Positions 25,856 through 36,187 of a stretch of DNA of 64,000 nt are shown here, in pieces. Origin of the DNA: Algihabitans albus. GTDB taxonomy: Bacteria; Pseudomonadota; Alphaproteobacteria; Kiloniellales; DSM-21159. The stretch covers positions 496,548 through 560,547 of the forward strand of contig NZ_QXNY01000004.1 of NCBI RefSeq assembly GCF_003572205.1, written 5' to 3'. Position 1 is the stretch's first letter, and each line of letters begins with the position of its first letter. The translations under genes and the position numbers were made by a program. The notes beneath the pieces are model-generated. The model saw only the letters and a program-made list of their open reading frames with translations, ran no database searches and was not told where the DNA came from.

Positions 25856-26767
25856 CTAAATCGCCGGCGCGGCCTGTCGGTCGGCACAAAGGTGCCGTTC
25901 GATCTCGACGGTCGAATGCTCGATTTCGAAACGCGCAGCCAAACGTTTCTTGATCGCTCTGATCACCTCCTCGGGCTCGGCCGTTGCCTCGATCCTGGCG
26001 TGCAGGGTGACCAGCGGCCTTTCCTGGGACAGAGACCAGGCGTGGACGTGATGGACCTCTCGAACTTCTGGCACCGCGGCGAGCAGGTCGTCCGCGATGA
26101 CGTCATGCCGTAAGGTCTTCGGGGCACCCTCCAACAGGATGTGTCCAGCGTCGCGGAGCAGCAGGACGGCGCTGCGCAGGATCAAGCCCGCGACCAGGAG
26201 GGACAGCAGCGGATCGATCGGTATCCAGCCGGTCCAGAGAATGACGCAAGCCGCGATGATCGCCGCGACCGACCCGAGCAGGTCGCCGATCACGTGACTC
26301 ATGGCGCCGCGGATATTGAGATTGCCGCTTTCGGCCCGATGCAGAAGCCAGAACGCGCCGATGTTGACCAGCAGACCGAGCAGGGCGATCGCCAGCATCG
26401 GCCCGCCCAGAATCGGCTGCGGATCGGCCAGCCGCTGCAGCGCTTCGATAACGATCCAGAGACAGAGCGCGACGAGTAGAACGCCATTGACGAAGGCAGC
26501 GAGCACGGGCACCCGGTCGAAACCGTAGGTGCGTGCCCGGTCGGCCGGACGGCGTGCGATCCGAAAGGCGAACCAAGCCAAGCTGAGGGCCGCGAAATCG
26601 GTCAACATGTGGCCCGCGTCGGCGAGTAGGGCCAGCGATCCGGAGAGCAGCCCGCCGACGACTTCCACCAGCATGAAACTGCCGATCACCAGAGCCGCCA
26701 GGCCGACCTGTCGTTCGTTTCTGTGCCCGTTCCCGTGCCCGTGATTATGACCCTTTGCTTGCGTCAT
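25856..26767 (-). CDS. Cation diffusion facilitator metal exporter
   Basis: A 303-residue CDF (CzcD/ZitB-like) inner-membrane antiporter that exports Zn(II) or a related divalent metal in exchange for protons. The N-terminus is His-rich (GHNHGHGNGHRN). Six membrane segments are evident, with the metal-site HxxxD in LADAGHMLTDFAALS and a second in RGAMSHVIGDLLGS. The cytosolic C-terminal domain contains VREVHHVHAWSLS. It follows argB on the same strand with a 62-bp gap. Confidence 0.92.
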   Translation of the reverse strand: MTQAKGHNHGHGNGHRNERQVGLAALVIGSFMLVEVVGGLLSGSLALLADAGHMLTDFAALSLAWFAFRIARRPADRARTYGFDRVPVLAAFVNGVLLVALCLWIVIEALQRLADPQPILGGPMLAIALLGLLVNIGAFWLLHRAESGNLNIRGAMSHVIGDLLGSVAAIIAACVILWTGWIPIDPLLSLLVAGLILRSAVLLLRDAGHILLEGAPKTLRHDVIADDLLAAVPEVREVHHVHAWSLSQERPLVTLHARIEATAEPEEVIRAIKKRLAARFEIEHSTVEIERHLCADRQAAPAI

Positions 26768-26829
26768 GCGGCAGAGGTGGGCCGTGCCGCCAGACCCGTC
26801 CAGGTTATAAGGTTGCGGCGCGAGAGCGA

Positions 26830-28465
<1,636 letters not shown>

Positions 28466-28475
28466 GGTCCGCTCC

Positions 28476-30443
28476 TCAGGGCTTGCGGCGTTTGCCGTTA
28501 CCCTTGGCCGAGCGCTTGCGTTCGCGCTTGCTGGGACCAGGATTGCTGGGCGTGGGATTATCGGGAGCCGCATCCGCGTTTGCGGCGGTCTTCTCGCTGT
28601 TCGTCGTTTCCGCGGCGTCCTCGTCCTGGTCCGTGGTTTCGTCGTCCTGCCCCTTGTCTTTGCCCAAGCTGCGCATGTGCTTCGGCAAGATGTCTCGGCC
28701 CTTGTTGCCGAAGGGGACGCCTGCGCGCTTCATGATCACGGCTTGCTGCAATACGGACAGGGTGTTGTTCCAGGTCCAGTAAATCACCAGGCCCGCCGGG
28801 AAGGTCGAGAGCAGGAAGGTGAAGACGATCGGCATGGCCAGGAAGATCTTGGCCTGCATCGGGTCGGCCGGCTGCGGGTTCAGCTTCTGTTGAATGAACA
28901 TCGAGATGCCCATCAACAGAGGCCAGATTCCGAGGTTGAGGATGTTTAGAAGGCCGAGTTCCGGAGCGTCCCAGGGCAGGAGGCCGAAGAGGTTGAGGAC
29001 AGTCGTCGGGTCGGGGGCGGAAAGATCCTGAATCCAGCCGAAGAAAGGCGCATGGCGCATCTCGATGGTGACGAAAAGCACCTTGTAGAGCGCGAAGAAT
29101 ACCGGGATCTGAATAAGAATCGGCAGGCAGCCCGCAAGTGGATTGGCGCCTTCCTTTTTGTAGAGCGCCATCATTTCCTGGTTGAGGCGCTGCTTGTCGT
29201 CGCCGAAGCGCTCGCGCATCTCCAGCATCTGCGGTTGCAGCTTGCGCATTCTCGCCATGGCCAGATAGCTCTTGTTGGCCAGGGGAAAGAACACGAGCTT
29301 GATGCCGACCGTGAGGACCAGGATCGAGACGCCGAAGTTGCCGATCACGCCGTTCAGCCAATGCAGGGCCAGGAAGATCGGCTTGGTCAGGAAGTAGAAC
29401 CAGCCGAAGTCCACCGCGAGGTCGAAGCGGTCGATGCTGTACTCTTCGGCGTAGCTGTCGAGCAGAGTGGCCTGCTTGGCACCGAGGAACATACGGGTCG
29501 TGACTTCGGCGCTGCCGCCGGCCGGCACGGCCAGCGGCTGATAGATGAAGTCGGTCTGGTACTTGGGGACACCGGCATCCTCCGAGTAGAGGAATCGGCC
29601 CTGGACCTCGGTCTGCTGGTCGGGAACCAGCGTCGTCATCCAGTACTTGTCGGTGATACCGATCCAGCCGCCGGTGGAGGCGGCCTGCACCTGCCGGTCG
29701 TCGCGGATGTCGTCGTAGGAAATCTCGAAGAGTTCCTCGCCCAACACGCCGATCATCCCTTCGTGCAGGATGAAGAAGTCGAGCGTGGCAGGCGTTCCGC
29801 TGCGCGAGATCGCGCCGTAAGGCGCCAGGGTGACTTCGTCGCCGGACTGGTTGATCACGCGTTTGGTGACGGTGAAGAGGTAGTCTTCGTCGATCGAGAT
29901 TTCCTGGACGAAGGTCAGCCCGGAGTCGTTCTGCCAGGTCAGTGTCGCCGGCTGGTCCGTCGTCAGCGTTCGGACGTCGGCCTCCCAGACCGCGTCGGGG
30001 CCGGGAACCTGCAGGCCGCCGACGGACGTCCAGTCGAAGCGCGCGAAATAGGGTGTTGCGGTGCCCACCGGCTGCAGCAGTTCGATATTGGGGCTGTCGT
30101 CGTCGATCGTCTCGCGATAGCGCAGCAGGGTCAGATCGTCGAAGCGGGCACCGATCAAATTGATGGTGCCGTCGAGCGTTGGCGTTTCGATTCGCAGGCG
30201 CGGCCCTTGCTCGAGCGCCTGGGCCCGGTCGAATCCGCCTGGACCGCCCGGTTCGACTCCGGTCGTCTGGCCATCGAGGCTCGGGGCGATCTCGGCATCG
30301 GCGGACCGTTCGGCCTGCAACTCGATCTGTTGCTGCCGCTGCTGAAGCTCGGCCTCGCGCTGCGGTCCGCTGATGAAGACTTCCCAAAGCAGAATGATGC
30401 CGACCGACAGGGCGATCGCGAGGATCAGGTTCTTCTGGTCCAT
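28476..30443 (-). CDS. yidC: Membrane protein insertase YidC
   Basis: A 655-residue YidC/Oxa1/Alb3 insertase that places proteins in the inner membrane with or without Sec. The N-terminal membrane anchor is at about residues 5-23. A large periplasmic beta domain runs to about residue 370. The conserved core begins FGVSILVLTVGIKLVFFPLANKS, with the helical hairpin MLEMRERFGDDKQRLNQEMMALYKKEG and GCLPILIQIPVFFALYKV. The C-terminal tail of about 60 residues is very charged and ends in a basic KRERKRSAKGNGKRRKP-like stretch that probably contacts ribosomes. It lies 7 bp after yidD. Confidence 0.97.
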   Translation of the reverse strand: MDQKNLILAIALSVGIILLWEVFISGPQREAELQQRQQQIELQAERSADAEIAPSLDGQTTGVEPGGPGGFDRAQALEQGPRLRIETPTLDGTINLIGARFDDLTLLRYRETIDDDSPNIELLQPVGTATPYFARFDWTSVGGLQVPGPDAVWEADVRTLTTDQPATLTWQNDSGLTFVQEISIDEDYLFTVTKRVINQSGDEVTLAPYGAISRSGTPATLDFFILHEGMIGVLGEELFEISYDDIRDDRQVQAASTGGWIGITDKYWMTTLVPDQQTEVQGRFLYSEDAGVPKYQTDFIYQPLAVPAGGSAEVTTRMFLGAKQATLLDSYAEEYSIDRFDLAVDFGWFYFLTKPIFLALHWLNGVIGNFGVSILVLTVGIKLVFFPLANKSYLAMARMRKLQPQMLEMRERFGDDKQRLNQEMMALYKKEGANPLAGCLPILIQIPVFFALYKVLFVTIEMRHAPFFGWIQDLSAPDPTTVLNLFGLLPWDAPELGLLNILNLGIWPLLMGISMFIQQKLNPQPADPMQAKIFLAMPIVFTFLLSTFPAGLVIYWTWNNTLSVLQQAVIMKRAGVPFGNKGRDILPKHMRSLGKDKGQDDETTDQDEDAAETTNSEKTAANADAAPDNPTPSNPGPSKRERKRSAKGNGKRRKP

Positions 30444-30450
30444 GGTGGGG

Positions 30451-30804
30451 TTATCGGCTCCTGTGGGCTGCGTGACCGCAGGTCGGACGGGGTGAACGTT
30501 CTAGCTCCGGCCGTTTTGGCCCGGGCACGGGATCGTAGCCGTCGCCACCCCAGGGATGGCAGCGGGAAATTCGACGTACGGCCAGCCAGCTTCCGCGGAT
30601 CGGTCCATGCTCACCGAGGGCTTCCAAAGCATAGGCCGAGCAGGTCGGTGCAAAACGACAAGACGGCGGCAACAGCGGTGAAAGCAGCAGGCGGTAAGCC
30701 CAAATCAGGCCGGACAGAAACCAAACCAGCGGAAGTCCGAGCCAGCCGGCGAGAGACTTCCGGTTGCCCGGTGCCGCGCTCCGTCGCGTCGTCAACCCGC
30801 TCAT
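30451..30804 (-). CDS. yidD: Membrane protein insertion efficiency factor YidD
   Basis: A 117-residue YidD (Haemolytic/DUF37) protein that assists YidC. Its amphipathic N-terminal region is followed by the signature [27 protein letters not shown], with conserved cysteines, and [13 protein letters not shown]. The start ATG overlaps the rnpA stop by 4 bp (ATGA). The C-terminal tail is Arg/His-rich. It sits between rnpA and yidC, the arrangement usual in bacteria. Confidence 0.95.
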   Translation of the reverse strand: MSGLTTRRSAAPGNRKSLAGWLGLPLVWFLSGLIWAYRLLLSPLLPPSCRFAPTCSAYALEALGEHGPIRGSWLAVRRISRCHPWGGDGYDPVPGPKRPELERSPRPTCGHAAHRSR

Positions 30805-31250
30805 CGCCCCTTCCCAACAGTCTTGCTACGTGGCCGAGATGGGGGCGACCGGCGGTCGTTGCGAGCCTCCGTGACGCGCTTCAAGGCGGTTTCCAGATCT
30901 ACGAGCAGATCCTGGTAGGGTCGCGTCAGCGTTCCGGCGCGGGCGATCAGGACGTAATCCATTCCGGCGCTTGCCGATTGCGGCAACAGGAAATCCGCCG
31001 CGGCGCGCAGACGTCGCCGCGCACGGTTGCGTTGCACGGCCGAGCCAACCTTCCGGCTGGCCGTGAAACCGACCCTCGGCGGCCCCAGGTCCGGGTCGCC
31101 GTCGTCGCTCTTGAATCTCTTGCAGGCCTGCAAAACGAGTCCGGGGGTCGCCCATTTGCGGCCGCGTCCAGCCGTGCGTAGAAACTCGCTGCGACGCTTG
31201 AGGCGTGCGAGCTGCTTGGCCGGTCGCTTGGCGCGTAGGTTAGAGACCAT
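30801..31250 (-). CDS. rnpA: Ribonuclease P protein component
   Basis: A 149-residue basic protein that joins the RNase P RNA to mature tRNA 5' ends. It has the [17 protein letters not shown] opening and the RNR-box [22 protein letters not shown]. It is a little longer than E. coli RnpA (119 residues), mostly because of a C-terminal tail of about 25 residues rich in Arg and Ser. The frame opens further upstream, but this ATG begins the conserved part. It is separated from rpmH by 132 bp that contains a perfect hairpin. Confidence 0.94.
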   Translation of the reverse strand: MVSNLRAKRPAKQLARLKRRSEFLRTAGRGRKWATPGLVLQACKRFKSDDGDPDLGPPRVGFTASRKVGSAVQRNRARRRLRAAADFLLPQSASAGMDYVLIARAGTLTRPYQDLLVDLETALKRVTEARNDRRSPPSRPRSKTVGKGR

Positions 31251-31346
31251 TCGCTGTTGCACCGTTTCGTCCGATTCCTCGACCGACCGCGCCGTCCAAG
31301 ACACCGTGGTTGGCAAGCCGGCAGAGGAAGCAGGACAAAACTCTGC

Positions 31347-31372
31347 GAAAAGGCGCCGTCAGGCGCCTTTTC
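31347..31372 (-). terminator. Perfect 11-bp hairpin between rpmH and rnpA (probable attenuator/terminator)
   Basis: Arms at 31347-31357 and 31362-31372 are exact inverted repeats (GAAAAGGCGCC and GGCGCCTTTTC) around a 4-base loop. Read on the minus strand, the stem is GC-rich and closes with a run of four T. This fits a partial Rho-independent terminator that lets rpmH be made in excess of the downstream rnpA-yidD-yidC genes. Confidence 0.7.
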
Positions 31373-31382
31373 ACACGGTCGC

Positions 31383-31517
31383 TTAGGCCGACAGAACCTT
31401 GCGGCCCTTGGCGCGGCGGCGAGCCAGAATCTTGCGGCCGTTCTTGGTCGCCATGCGGGAACGGAACCCGTGCCGACGCTTGCGGACCAGCGCGCTCGGC
31501 TGATACGTGCGCTTCAC
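31383..31517 (-). CDS. rpmH: Ribosomal protein L34
   Basis: A 44-residue, very basic protein of the large ribosomal subunit. The sequence begins [18 protein letters not shown], continues with [19 protein letters not shown], and ends VLSA, matching L34 from end to end. The start is GTG, with GGAGA 8 bases upstream. It is the first gene of the rpmH-rnpA-yidD-yidC-engB-argB block. Its promoter should lie in the 269-bp divergent region shared with the TVP38-family gene. Confidence 0.97.
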   Translation of the reverse strand: MKRTYQPSALVRKRRHGFRSRMATKNGRKILARRRAKGRKVLSA

Positions 31518-31786
31518 CTTGAAGTCTCCATACCACGGAAGCTGTGCGGAATTGCCGAGGGTGTATAGAGTTGCCCCCGCGGAGTGTCAACGTTGCCGGC
31601 TGGCAGCACGACTCTTTGGGCGCATCTTCGGGCGCGGACGATCGATGGCTGTGGCCGTCGCATCTGTGATGCTCTCCACAGGCATCACCGATCGGTGATT
31701 GGCCGGTGAACGCAACGAAATTTACATCGTTGTCTGGCTAAAACATCCATGGCCTTCCGCAAAAGGCAAGGGGCTCCACAGGCGCC

Positions 31787-32578
31787 ATGACCCAGATCGA
31801 CGGCAACATCAAGAACGATGACACACCTCAGGAGTCCAAGGACGCGGAGGTGGTGGATCGCAGTGGCGGTCCCGCCTGGTTGCGTTGGTTGCCGCTGGCG
31901 GTGCTCTTCGGGGTCGGCGCCACGGCGTGGTTCGTCTTCGATCTGGGCCGCTATCTGAGCTTTGAAGCCTTGGCCGAGAACCGTGGATGGCTGCTGGACC
32001 AGGTCGAGCGCTATGAGCTGCGCACGGTCGCCGTTTTCATCTTCGCCTATGCCTTGGCGACAGCTTTCTCCATTCCTGGCGGAGCCGTGCTGACGGTTCT
32101 TGGCGGCTTTCTCTTCGGGACGCTGCTCGGCACGGTCTATGTCGTGACCGGTGCGACGCTTGGATCCGTCGCAGTCTTCCTGGCCGCCCGCACGGCCTTG
32201 GGCGACAGCCTGCGCAAGCGGGTCGGCGGCACCCTTAAGCGGATGGAGGCCGGCTTTCGCGAGCATGCCCTCAGTTACCTGTTGGTCCTCCGGTTGATTC
32301 CGATCTTTCCCTTTTGGCTGGTCAACCTGGTTCCGGCCTTCCTGGGGGTGCCCTTGCGCACCTATGTGATCGGAACGCTGCTGGGCATCGTCCCAGGGAC
32401 CTTCGTCTACGCCAGCCTTGGCAACGGTGTCGGCGCCCTGTTCGATCAAGGCGAAACGCCGGATATCGGCATCATCTTCAGTCCCGACATCCTGACGCCG
32501 ATTCTCGGCCTGGCGGTGCTTGCGCTGCTGCCGGTTGCCTATAAGACCTGGAAGGCCCGCCGCGCCGCCGCGAGCTAA
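31787..32578 (+). CDS. TVP38/TMEM64-family (DedA-like) membrane protein
   Basis: A 263-residue integral membrane protein with about six hydrophobic segments. The family core is present: AFSIPGGAVLTVLGGFLFG, then GATLGSVAVFLAART, and the LRLIPIFPFWLVNLVPAFLGVPLRTYV segment typical of the SNARE-associated/VTT domain. Family members move lipids or ions across membranes, and the activity here is unknown. It contains no cysteine. It precedes a MerA-like flavoprotein by 43 bp, a pairing seen in many bacteria and sometimes as a fusion. Confidence 0.9.
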   Translation: MTQIDGNIKNDDTPQESKDAEVVDRSGGPAWLRWLPLAVLFGVGATAWFVFDLGRYLSFEALAENRGWLLDQVERYELRTVAVFIFAYALATAFSIPGGAVLTVLGGFLFGTLLGTVYVVTGATLGSVAVFLAARTALGDSLRKRVGGTLKRMEAGFREHALSYLLVLRLIPIFPFWLVNLVPAFLGVPLRTYVIGTLLGIVPGTFVYASLGNGVGALFDQGETPDIGIIFSPDILTPILGLAVLALLPVAYKTWKARRAAAS

Positions 32579-32621
32579 AGCCGAAGCCCGTTCCTGTTCG
32601 AGCCCGACCTGGGAGTCAGCC

Positions 32622-34043
32622 ATGAAATCTCTGGAACCCGATATCTGCGTGATCGGGGCCGGCTCGGCCGGTCTGTCGATCGCCGCCGGTGCCAGCCAGA
32701 TGGGTGCCGAGACGGTGCTGATCGAAAAGGCGGAGATGGGCGGCGATTGCCTCAATTACGGCTGCGTGCCCTCGAAGTCCTTGCTGGTCGCCGGCCGTGC
32801 CGCGCAGGCTTGGCGGCATACAGCGGCTTTCGGCATCGACACGCCGGAGCCCAGCGTCGACTTCGCCCGCGTGCACGCCCATGTCCGCGATGTCATCGAT
32901 GGCATCGCGCCGCTCGATTCGGTGGAGCGCTTCACCGGCCTCGGGGTCGACGTGATCCAAGCCGCAGCCGCCTTCGAGGACGCCCGGACCGTCGTCGCCG
33001 ACGGTGCGCGCATCCGTGCCAAACGCTTCGTGATCGCGACTGGCTCCCGCCCCTCCCTTCCGCCGATCGAGGGACTGGATCGGGTCGCCTATCTGACCAA
33101 CGAGACGGTATTCTCCCTGACCGAGCGGCCGGACCATCTGATCGTCATCGGCGGCGGCCCGATCGGCAGCGAGTTGGGCCAGGCCTTTCGGCACCTGGGC
33201 GCTCGAGTGTCGCTGGTCGAGATGGGCGGGATCCTGCAGAACGACGATCCCGAGCTGGTCGAGGTGGTGCGCCGGCGACTGACCCGGGACGGAGTCGAGC
33301 TCTACGAGCAGGCCAAGGTCGCGCGAGTCGATGCCGCTGGAAACGGTGTGGCCGTTACCATCGAGCGCGAGGGGCACGAGGAACGGATCGAAGGCTCTCA
33401 CTTACTGCTTGCCGCCGGGCGCCAGCCCACCGTCGAGGGTCTCGGGCTGGATATGGCGGGGATCGCCTACGACCGGCGCGGCATTAAGACGGATGCCCGG
33501 CTCCGGACCAGCAACAAGCGGGTTTACGCCGCCGGCGATGTGGCGAGCGGCCCGCAATTCACCCATATGGCCGGCCACCACGCCGGGATCGTCATCAAGA
33601 ATGCCTTGTTCCGCCTGCCTGCCAAGGTTGAAACCAAGGCTGTGCCCTGGGTCACCTACACCGAACCGGAGCTGGCCCACGTCGGCCTCACGGAAGCCAT
33701 GGCCCGAAAGGCCGGGCAGCAGATCAACCTCCTGCGCTGGGACTTTCACGAGAACGACCGAGCCCGTGCGGAACGCCAGACCGAGGGCCTCTGTAAGGTC
33801 GTCGTCACTCCGAAGGGCAAGATTCTCGGCGCCTCCATCGCGGGGCCGCAAGCCGGCGAGTTGATCCAGCCTTGGGTCTTGGCGATTGCCAATGGGCTCA
33901 AGATCTCGGCAATGGCGCAGCTCATCGCGCCTTATCCGACTCTGGGCGAAGTCAGCAAGCGTGCCGCCGGTAGCTTCTACACGCCGAAGCTCTTCAGCGA
34001 GCGCACCAAGAAGATCGTTCGTCTGCTGCTTCGGCTGCCCTGA
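32622..34043 (+). CDS. MerA-like FAD/NAD(P) disulfide oxidoreductase
   Basis: A 473-residue class I pyridine-nucleotide disulfide oxidoreductase. FAD binds at CVIGAGSAGLSIAAGA, the redox-active pair is GGDCLNYGCVPSKS, and NAD(P)H binds at VIGGGPIGSELG. The second FAD motif is VYAAGDVA. It lacks the N-terminal heavy-metal domain and the C-terminal vicinal Cys pair of true mercuric reductase. In the C-terminal active-site strand APYPTLGE the His of lipoamide dehydrogenase is replaced by Tyr, as in MerA. The substrate is unknown. It lies 43 bp downstream of the TVP38-family gene, probably in one operon. Confidence 0.85.
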   Translation: MKSLEPDICVIGAGSAGLSIAAGASQMGAETVLIEKAEMGGDCLNYGCVPSKSLLVAGRAAQAWRHTAAFGIDTPEPSVDFARVHAHVRDVIDGIAPLDSVERFTGLGVDVIQAAAAFEDARTVVADGARIRAKRFVIATGSRPSLPPIEGLDRVAYLTNETVFSLTERPDHLIVIGGGPIGSELGQAFRHLGARVSLVEMGGILQNDDPELVEVVRRRLTRDGVELYEQAKVARVDAAGNGVAVTIEREGHEERIEGSHLLLAAGRQPTVEGLGLDMAGIAYDRRGIKTDARLRTSNKRVYAAGDVASGPQFTHMAGHHAGIVIKNALFRLPAKVETKAVPWVTYTEPELAHVGLTEAMARKAGQQINLLRWDFHENDRARAERQTEGLCKVVVTPKGKILGASIAGPQAGELIQPWVLAIANGLKISAMAQLIAPYPTLGEVSKRAAGSFYTPKLFSERTKKIVRLLLRLP

Positions 34044-34214
34044 TGCCGAACTACACGTCGCTCTCACGCGAAGGTGAAGCTCGGTGCGCCATCGTGATTC
34101 GAGCTTTCTGCCGAGTAGCTCCATTCTTGCGGCGAAGGGTTTGAGCAAGAAAACCAAGCCCTGACGATTCAGGCCGACCTGGCCTTACATGAACAGGATT
34201 GGGAGACGCTCCTC

Positions 34215-34508
34215 ATGATCAAGAAAACGGCGAAGCAGACGGCCCTCGCACTGTCGGTCGCCAGCCTGGCGACGGTTGCCGTGGCGCTGCCCGCGGCCGT
34301 GGCGCATGCCCAAGCCGGTCCTGCCGGCCTGCAAATCGCCAGCTGCACGCCTTGCAAGCCCTGCGCGGCGGCCAATCCGTGCAATCCTTGCGCCGCCGCC
34401 AATCCCTGTGCGGCGAAGAACCCCTGTAACCCTTGTGCAGCGGCCAACCCTTGCGCTGCCGCGAACCCTTGTAACCCCTGCAATCCCTGCGCCGCGAAGA
34501 AGAACTAA
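34215..34508 (+). CDS. Secreted cysteine-proline repeat protein
   Basis: A 97-residue protein of unknown function. A classical signal peptide ends near residue 32 (VAHA/QAG). The mature part of about 65 residues holds 12 cysteines in tandem Cys-x2-Cys and Cys-Ala-Ala-Ala/Lys-Asn-Pro-Cys units, starting near residue 44, and ends CAAKKN. Apart from these it has almost no hydrophobic or charged residues. Similar Asn-Pro-Cys repeat proteins occur in many marine proteobacteria. Metal binding is plausible but unproven. No MNIO/DUF692 modification enzyme lies nearby. A 21-bp hairpin follows 23 bp after the stop. Confidence 0.75.
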   Translation: MIKKTAKQTALALSVASLATVAVALPAAVAHAQAGPAGLQIASCTPCKPCAAANPCNPCAAANPCAAKNPCNPCAAANPCAAANPCNPCNPCAAKKN

Positions 34509-34531
34509 GGTTTTCAGCAGAGATTGTTTGC

Positions 34532-34584
34532 CCGCGCGGCGCGCTCGCCGGACTGATTTTCAATCCGGCGAGCGCGCCGCGCGG
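34532..34584 (+). terminator. 21-bp perfect hairpin after the Cys-repeat gene
   Basis: Arms at 34532-34552 and 34564-34584 are exact inverted repeats, nearly all G and C, around an 11-base loop. It follows the repeat-protein stop by 23 bp and precedes the kinase start by 76 bp. Only a short T run (GTTTATC) follows on the plus strand, so it may be a terminator, an mRNA 3' stabiliser, or both. It would separate the small abundant transcript from the kinase gene. Confidence 0.7.
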
Positions 34585-34660
34585 CCGTTTATCCGGCCGC
34601 TGCGTGTTCCCCCGGGCCGGAAGTGTGTCTGACTGCGGTGGCTGGTGATATAAGGCTTCC

Positions 34661-36118
34661 ATGACCGAGGCTCGTCCGTCGCGCCGCTTGTCCTTGCCGC
34701 CGCCGGCCCGCAGCCTGTCGGCGCGGTTGCTGGTGCTGACGGTGCTTTTCGTCATGCTGGCGGAAGTGCTGATCTTTGCGCCTTCGGTGGGACGCTACCG
34801 CCTGAGCTATCTCGAAGAGAAGCTGGCAACCGGACATCTCGGCATCCTGGCGCTGGAAGCCAGCCCGGTGGATATGATCGACCCCGTCTCGGAACGGGAA
34901 ATCCTGAGCCATATCGGCGTCTATTCCGTCGCACTGCAGAAGCCCGGGCGCCCCGGCAAGCTGATGCTCATGATCGAGGAGCCGGTTGGTAGCGTCCAGG
35001 CCAGCTACGACCTGCGCGAGGCCGGGTTCTTCGGTTTGATCCGCGACGCCGTCGGCTGTTTGCTTCCGAAGGGCAATCGCGTGATTCGGGTTGTCGGCTG
35101 GTCGCCCAAGGGCCCCGACACCCTGGTCGAACTGGTCATGGACGAGGCCCCTCTTCAGGACGAGTTGCGCGCCTTCGGCTGGCGAATTCTGGGCCTTAGC
35201 CTCGTGATCTCGGCGATCACGGCCGGGCTCGTCTACCTCACCCTCGTCCGGGTCATGGTGGTTCCGATGCGCCGCCTGACGGAGAACATGATTTCCTTCC
35301 GCGACGATCCGGAAGATGGGGCGAGAGTCGTCCAGCCCTCCGGGCGAAGCGACGAGATCGGGGTGGCGGAACGCCAGCTTCACGACATGCAGAAGGCTCT
35401 GCGCGCCTCGCTCCATCAGAAGACGCGGCTGGCGGCTCTCGGCATCGCGGTGACCAAGATCAATCACGATCTGCGGAACATGCTGTCGACCGCCCAGCTG
35501 ATCTCCGACCGTCTGGCCCAATCGAGCGATTCGGAAGTGCGCCGCGTCGTGCCCACCTTGTTCAGCGCGATCGATCGCGCGGTCGAGCTCTGCGGCCGGA
35601 CGCTGGACTTTACCCGGGAAGGCCCGGCATCGCTCGATCTCTGCCGAGTCGACCTCAACGCCCTGCTGGAGGATGTCGGCAACGACCTGACAGCCGAGAC
35701 CCGAGACGGCCGACAATGGGATAACCGAGTCGTGCCCGGCACAGTGGTCGAGGCCGACCGCAATCAGCTTTTCCGAGTCTTTGAAAACTTGGCCCGCAAC
35801 GCCTATCAGGCCGGTGCGGAACGGGTGACGATCAGTGCCCGTCAGCAGAAAACCAAGATCGAGGTCGATCTGGAAGACAACGGTCCAGGCCTTTCCGCAC
35901 GGGCGCGGGAGCGATTGTTTCAACCCTTTGCGGTTTCGACGCGTAGCGGAGGAACCGGCCTGGGGCTGGCCATCGCCAAGGAACTCCTGCGTGCCCACGG
36001 CGGCGATATCCGTTTGAAGGACAGCGACGCGAGCGGCACCCGCTTTCGCGTCCAGCTGCCTCTGCGCCAGAAGGCTCACCAAAGGCGCAACGGCCGCGGT
36101 GCCCGGACGGCAGCTTGA
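34661..36118 (+). CDS. Orphan sensor histidine kinase
   Basis: A 485-residue inner-membrane kinase. Membrane segments near residues 20-42 and 172-198 enclose a periplasmic sensor domain of about 130 residues. A HAMP-like linker follows. The H-box is the non-standard KINHDLRNMLS with His near residue 269, a form common in alphaproteobacterial kinases. The HATPase region has ARNAYQAGA (N-box type), DNGPGLS and GTGLGLAIAKELL. The C-terminus is basic. No response regulator gene is adjacent, so its partner is elsewhere. Confidence 0.9.
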   Translation: MTEARPSRRLSLPPPARSLSARLLVLTVLFVMLAEVLIFAPSVGRYRLSYLEEKLATGHLGILALEASPVDMIDPVSEREILSHIGVYSVALQKPGRPGKLMLMIEEPVGSVQASYDLREAGFFGLIRDAVGCLLPKGNRVIRVVGWSPKGPDTLVELVMDEAPLQDELRAFGWRILGLSLVISAITAGLVYLTLVRVMVVPMRRLTENMISFRDDPEDGARVVQPSGRSDEIGVAERQLHDMQKALRASLHQKTRLAALGIAVTKINHDLRNMLSTAQLISDRLAQSSDSEVRRVVPTLFSAIDRAVELCGRTLDFTREGPASLDLCRVDLNALLEDVGNDLTAETRDGRQWDNRVVPGTVVEADRNQLFRVFENLARNAYQAGAERVTISARQQKTKIEVDLEDNGPGLSARARERLFQPFAVSTRSGGTGLGLAIAKELLRAHGGDIRLKDSDASGTRFRVQLPLRQKAHQRRNGRGARTAA

Positions 36119-36187
36119 TGTGGGTCAACGCGCAGAGCGTCGACGGAATGGCTTTATCGACCGCAGCGACAGGAGGAAACCGTTGTC

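Noticed and set aside
29052-31181. 709-codon open frame on the plus strand
   Set aside because: It is antisense to yidC, yidD and rnpA, which are unmistakable.
31518-31786. Replication origin upstream of rpmH
   Set aside because: rpmH is next to oriC in some bacteria, but no cluster of DnaA boxes and no dnaA gene is seen here. Alphaproteobacterial origins usually lie elsewhere.
34215-34508. Bufferin-type metal-buffering peptide
   Set aside because: The Cys-repeat pattern differs from known bufferins, and no DUF692/MNIO enzyme or partner gene lies nearby.
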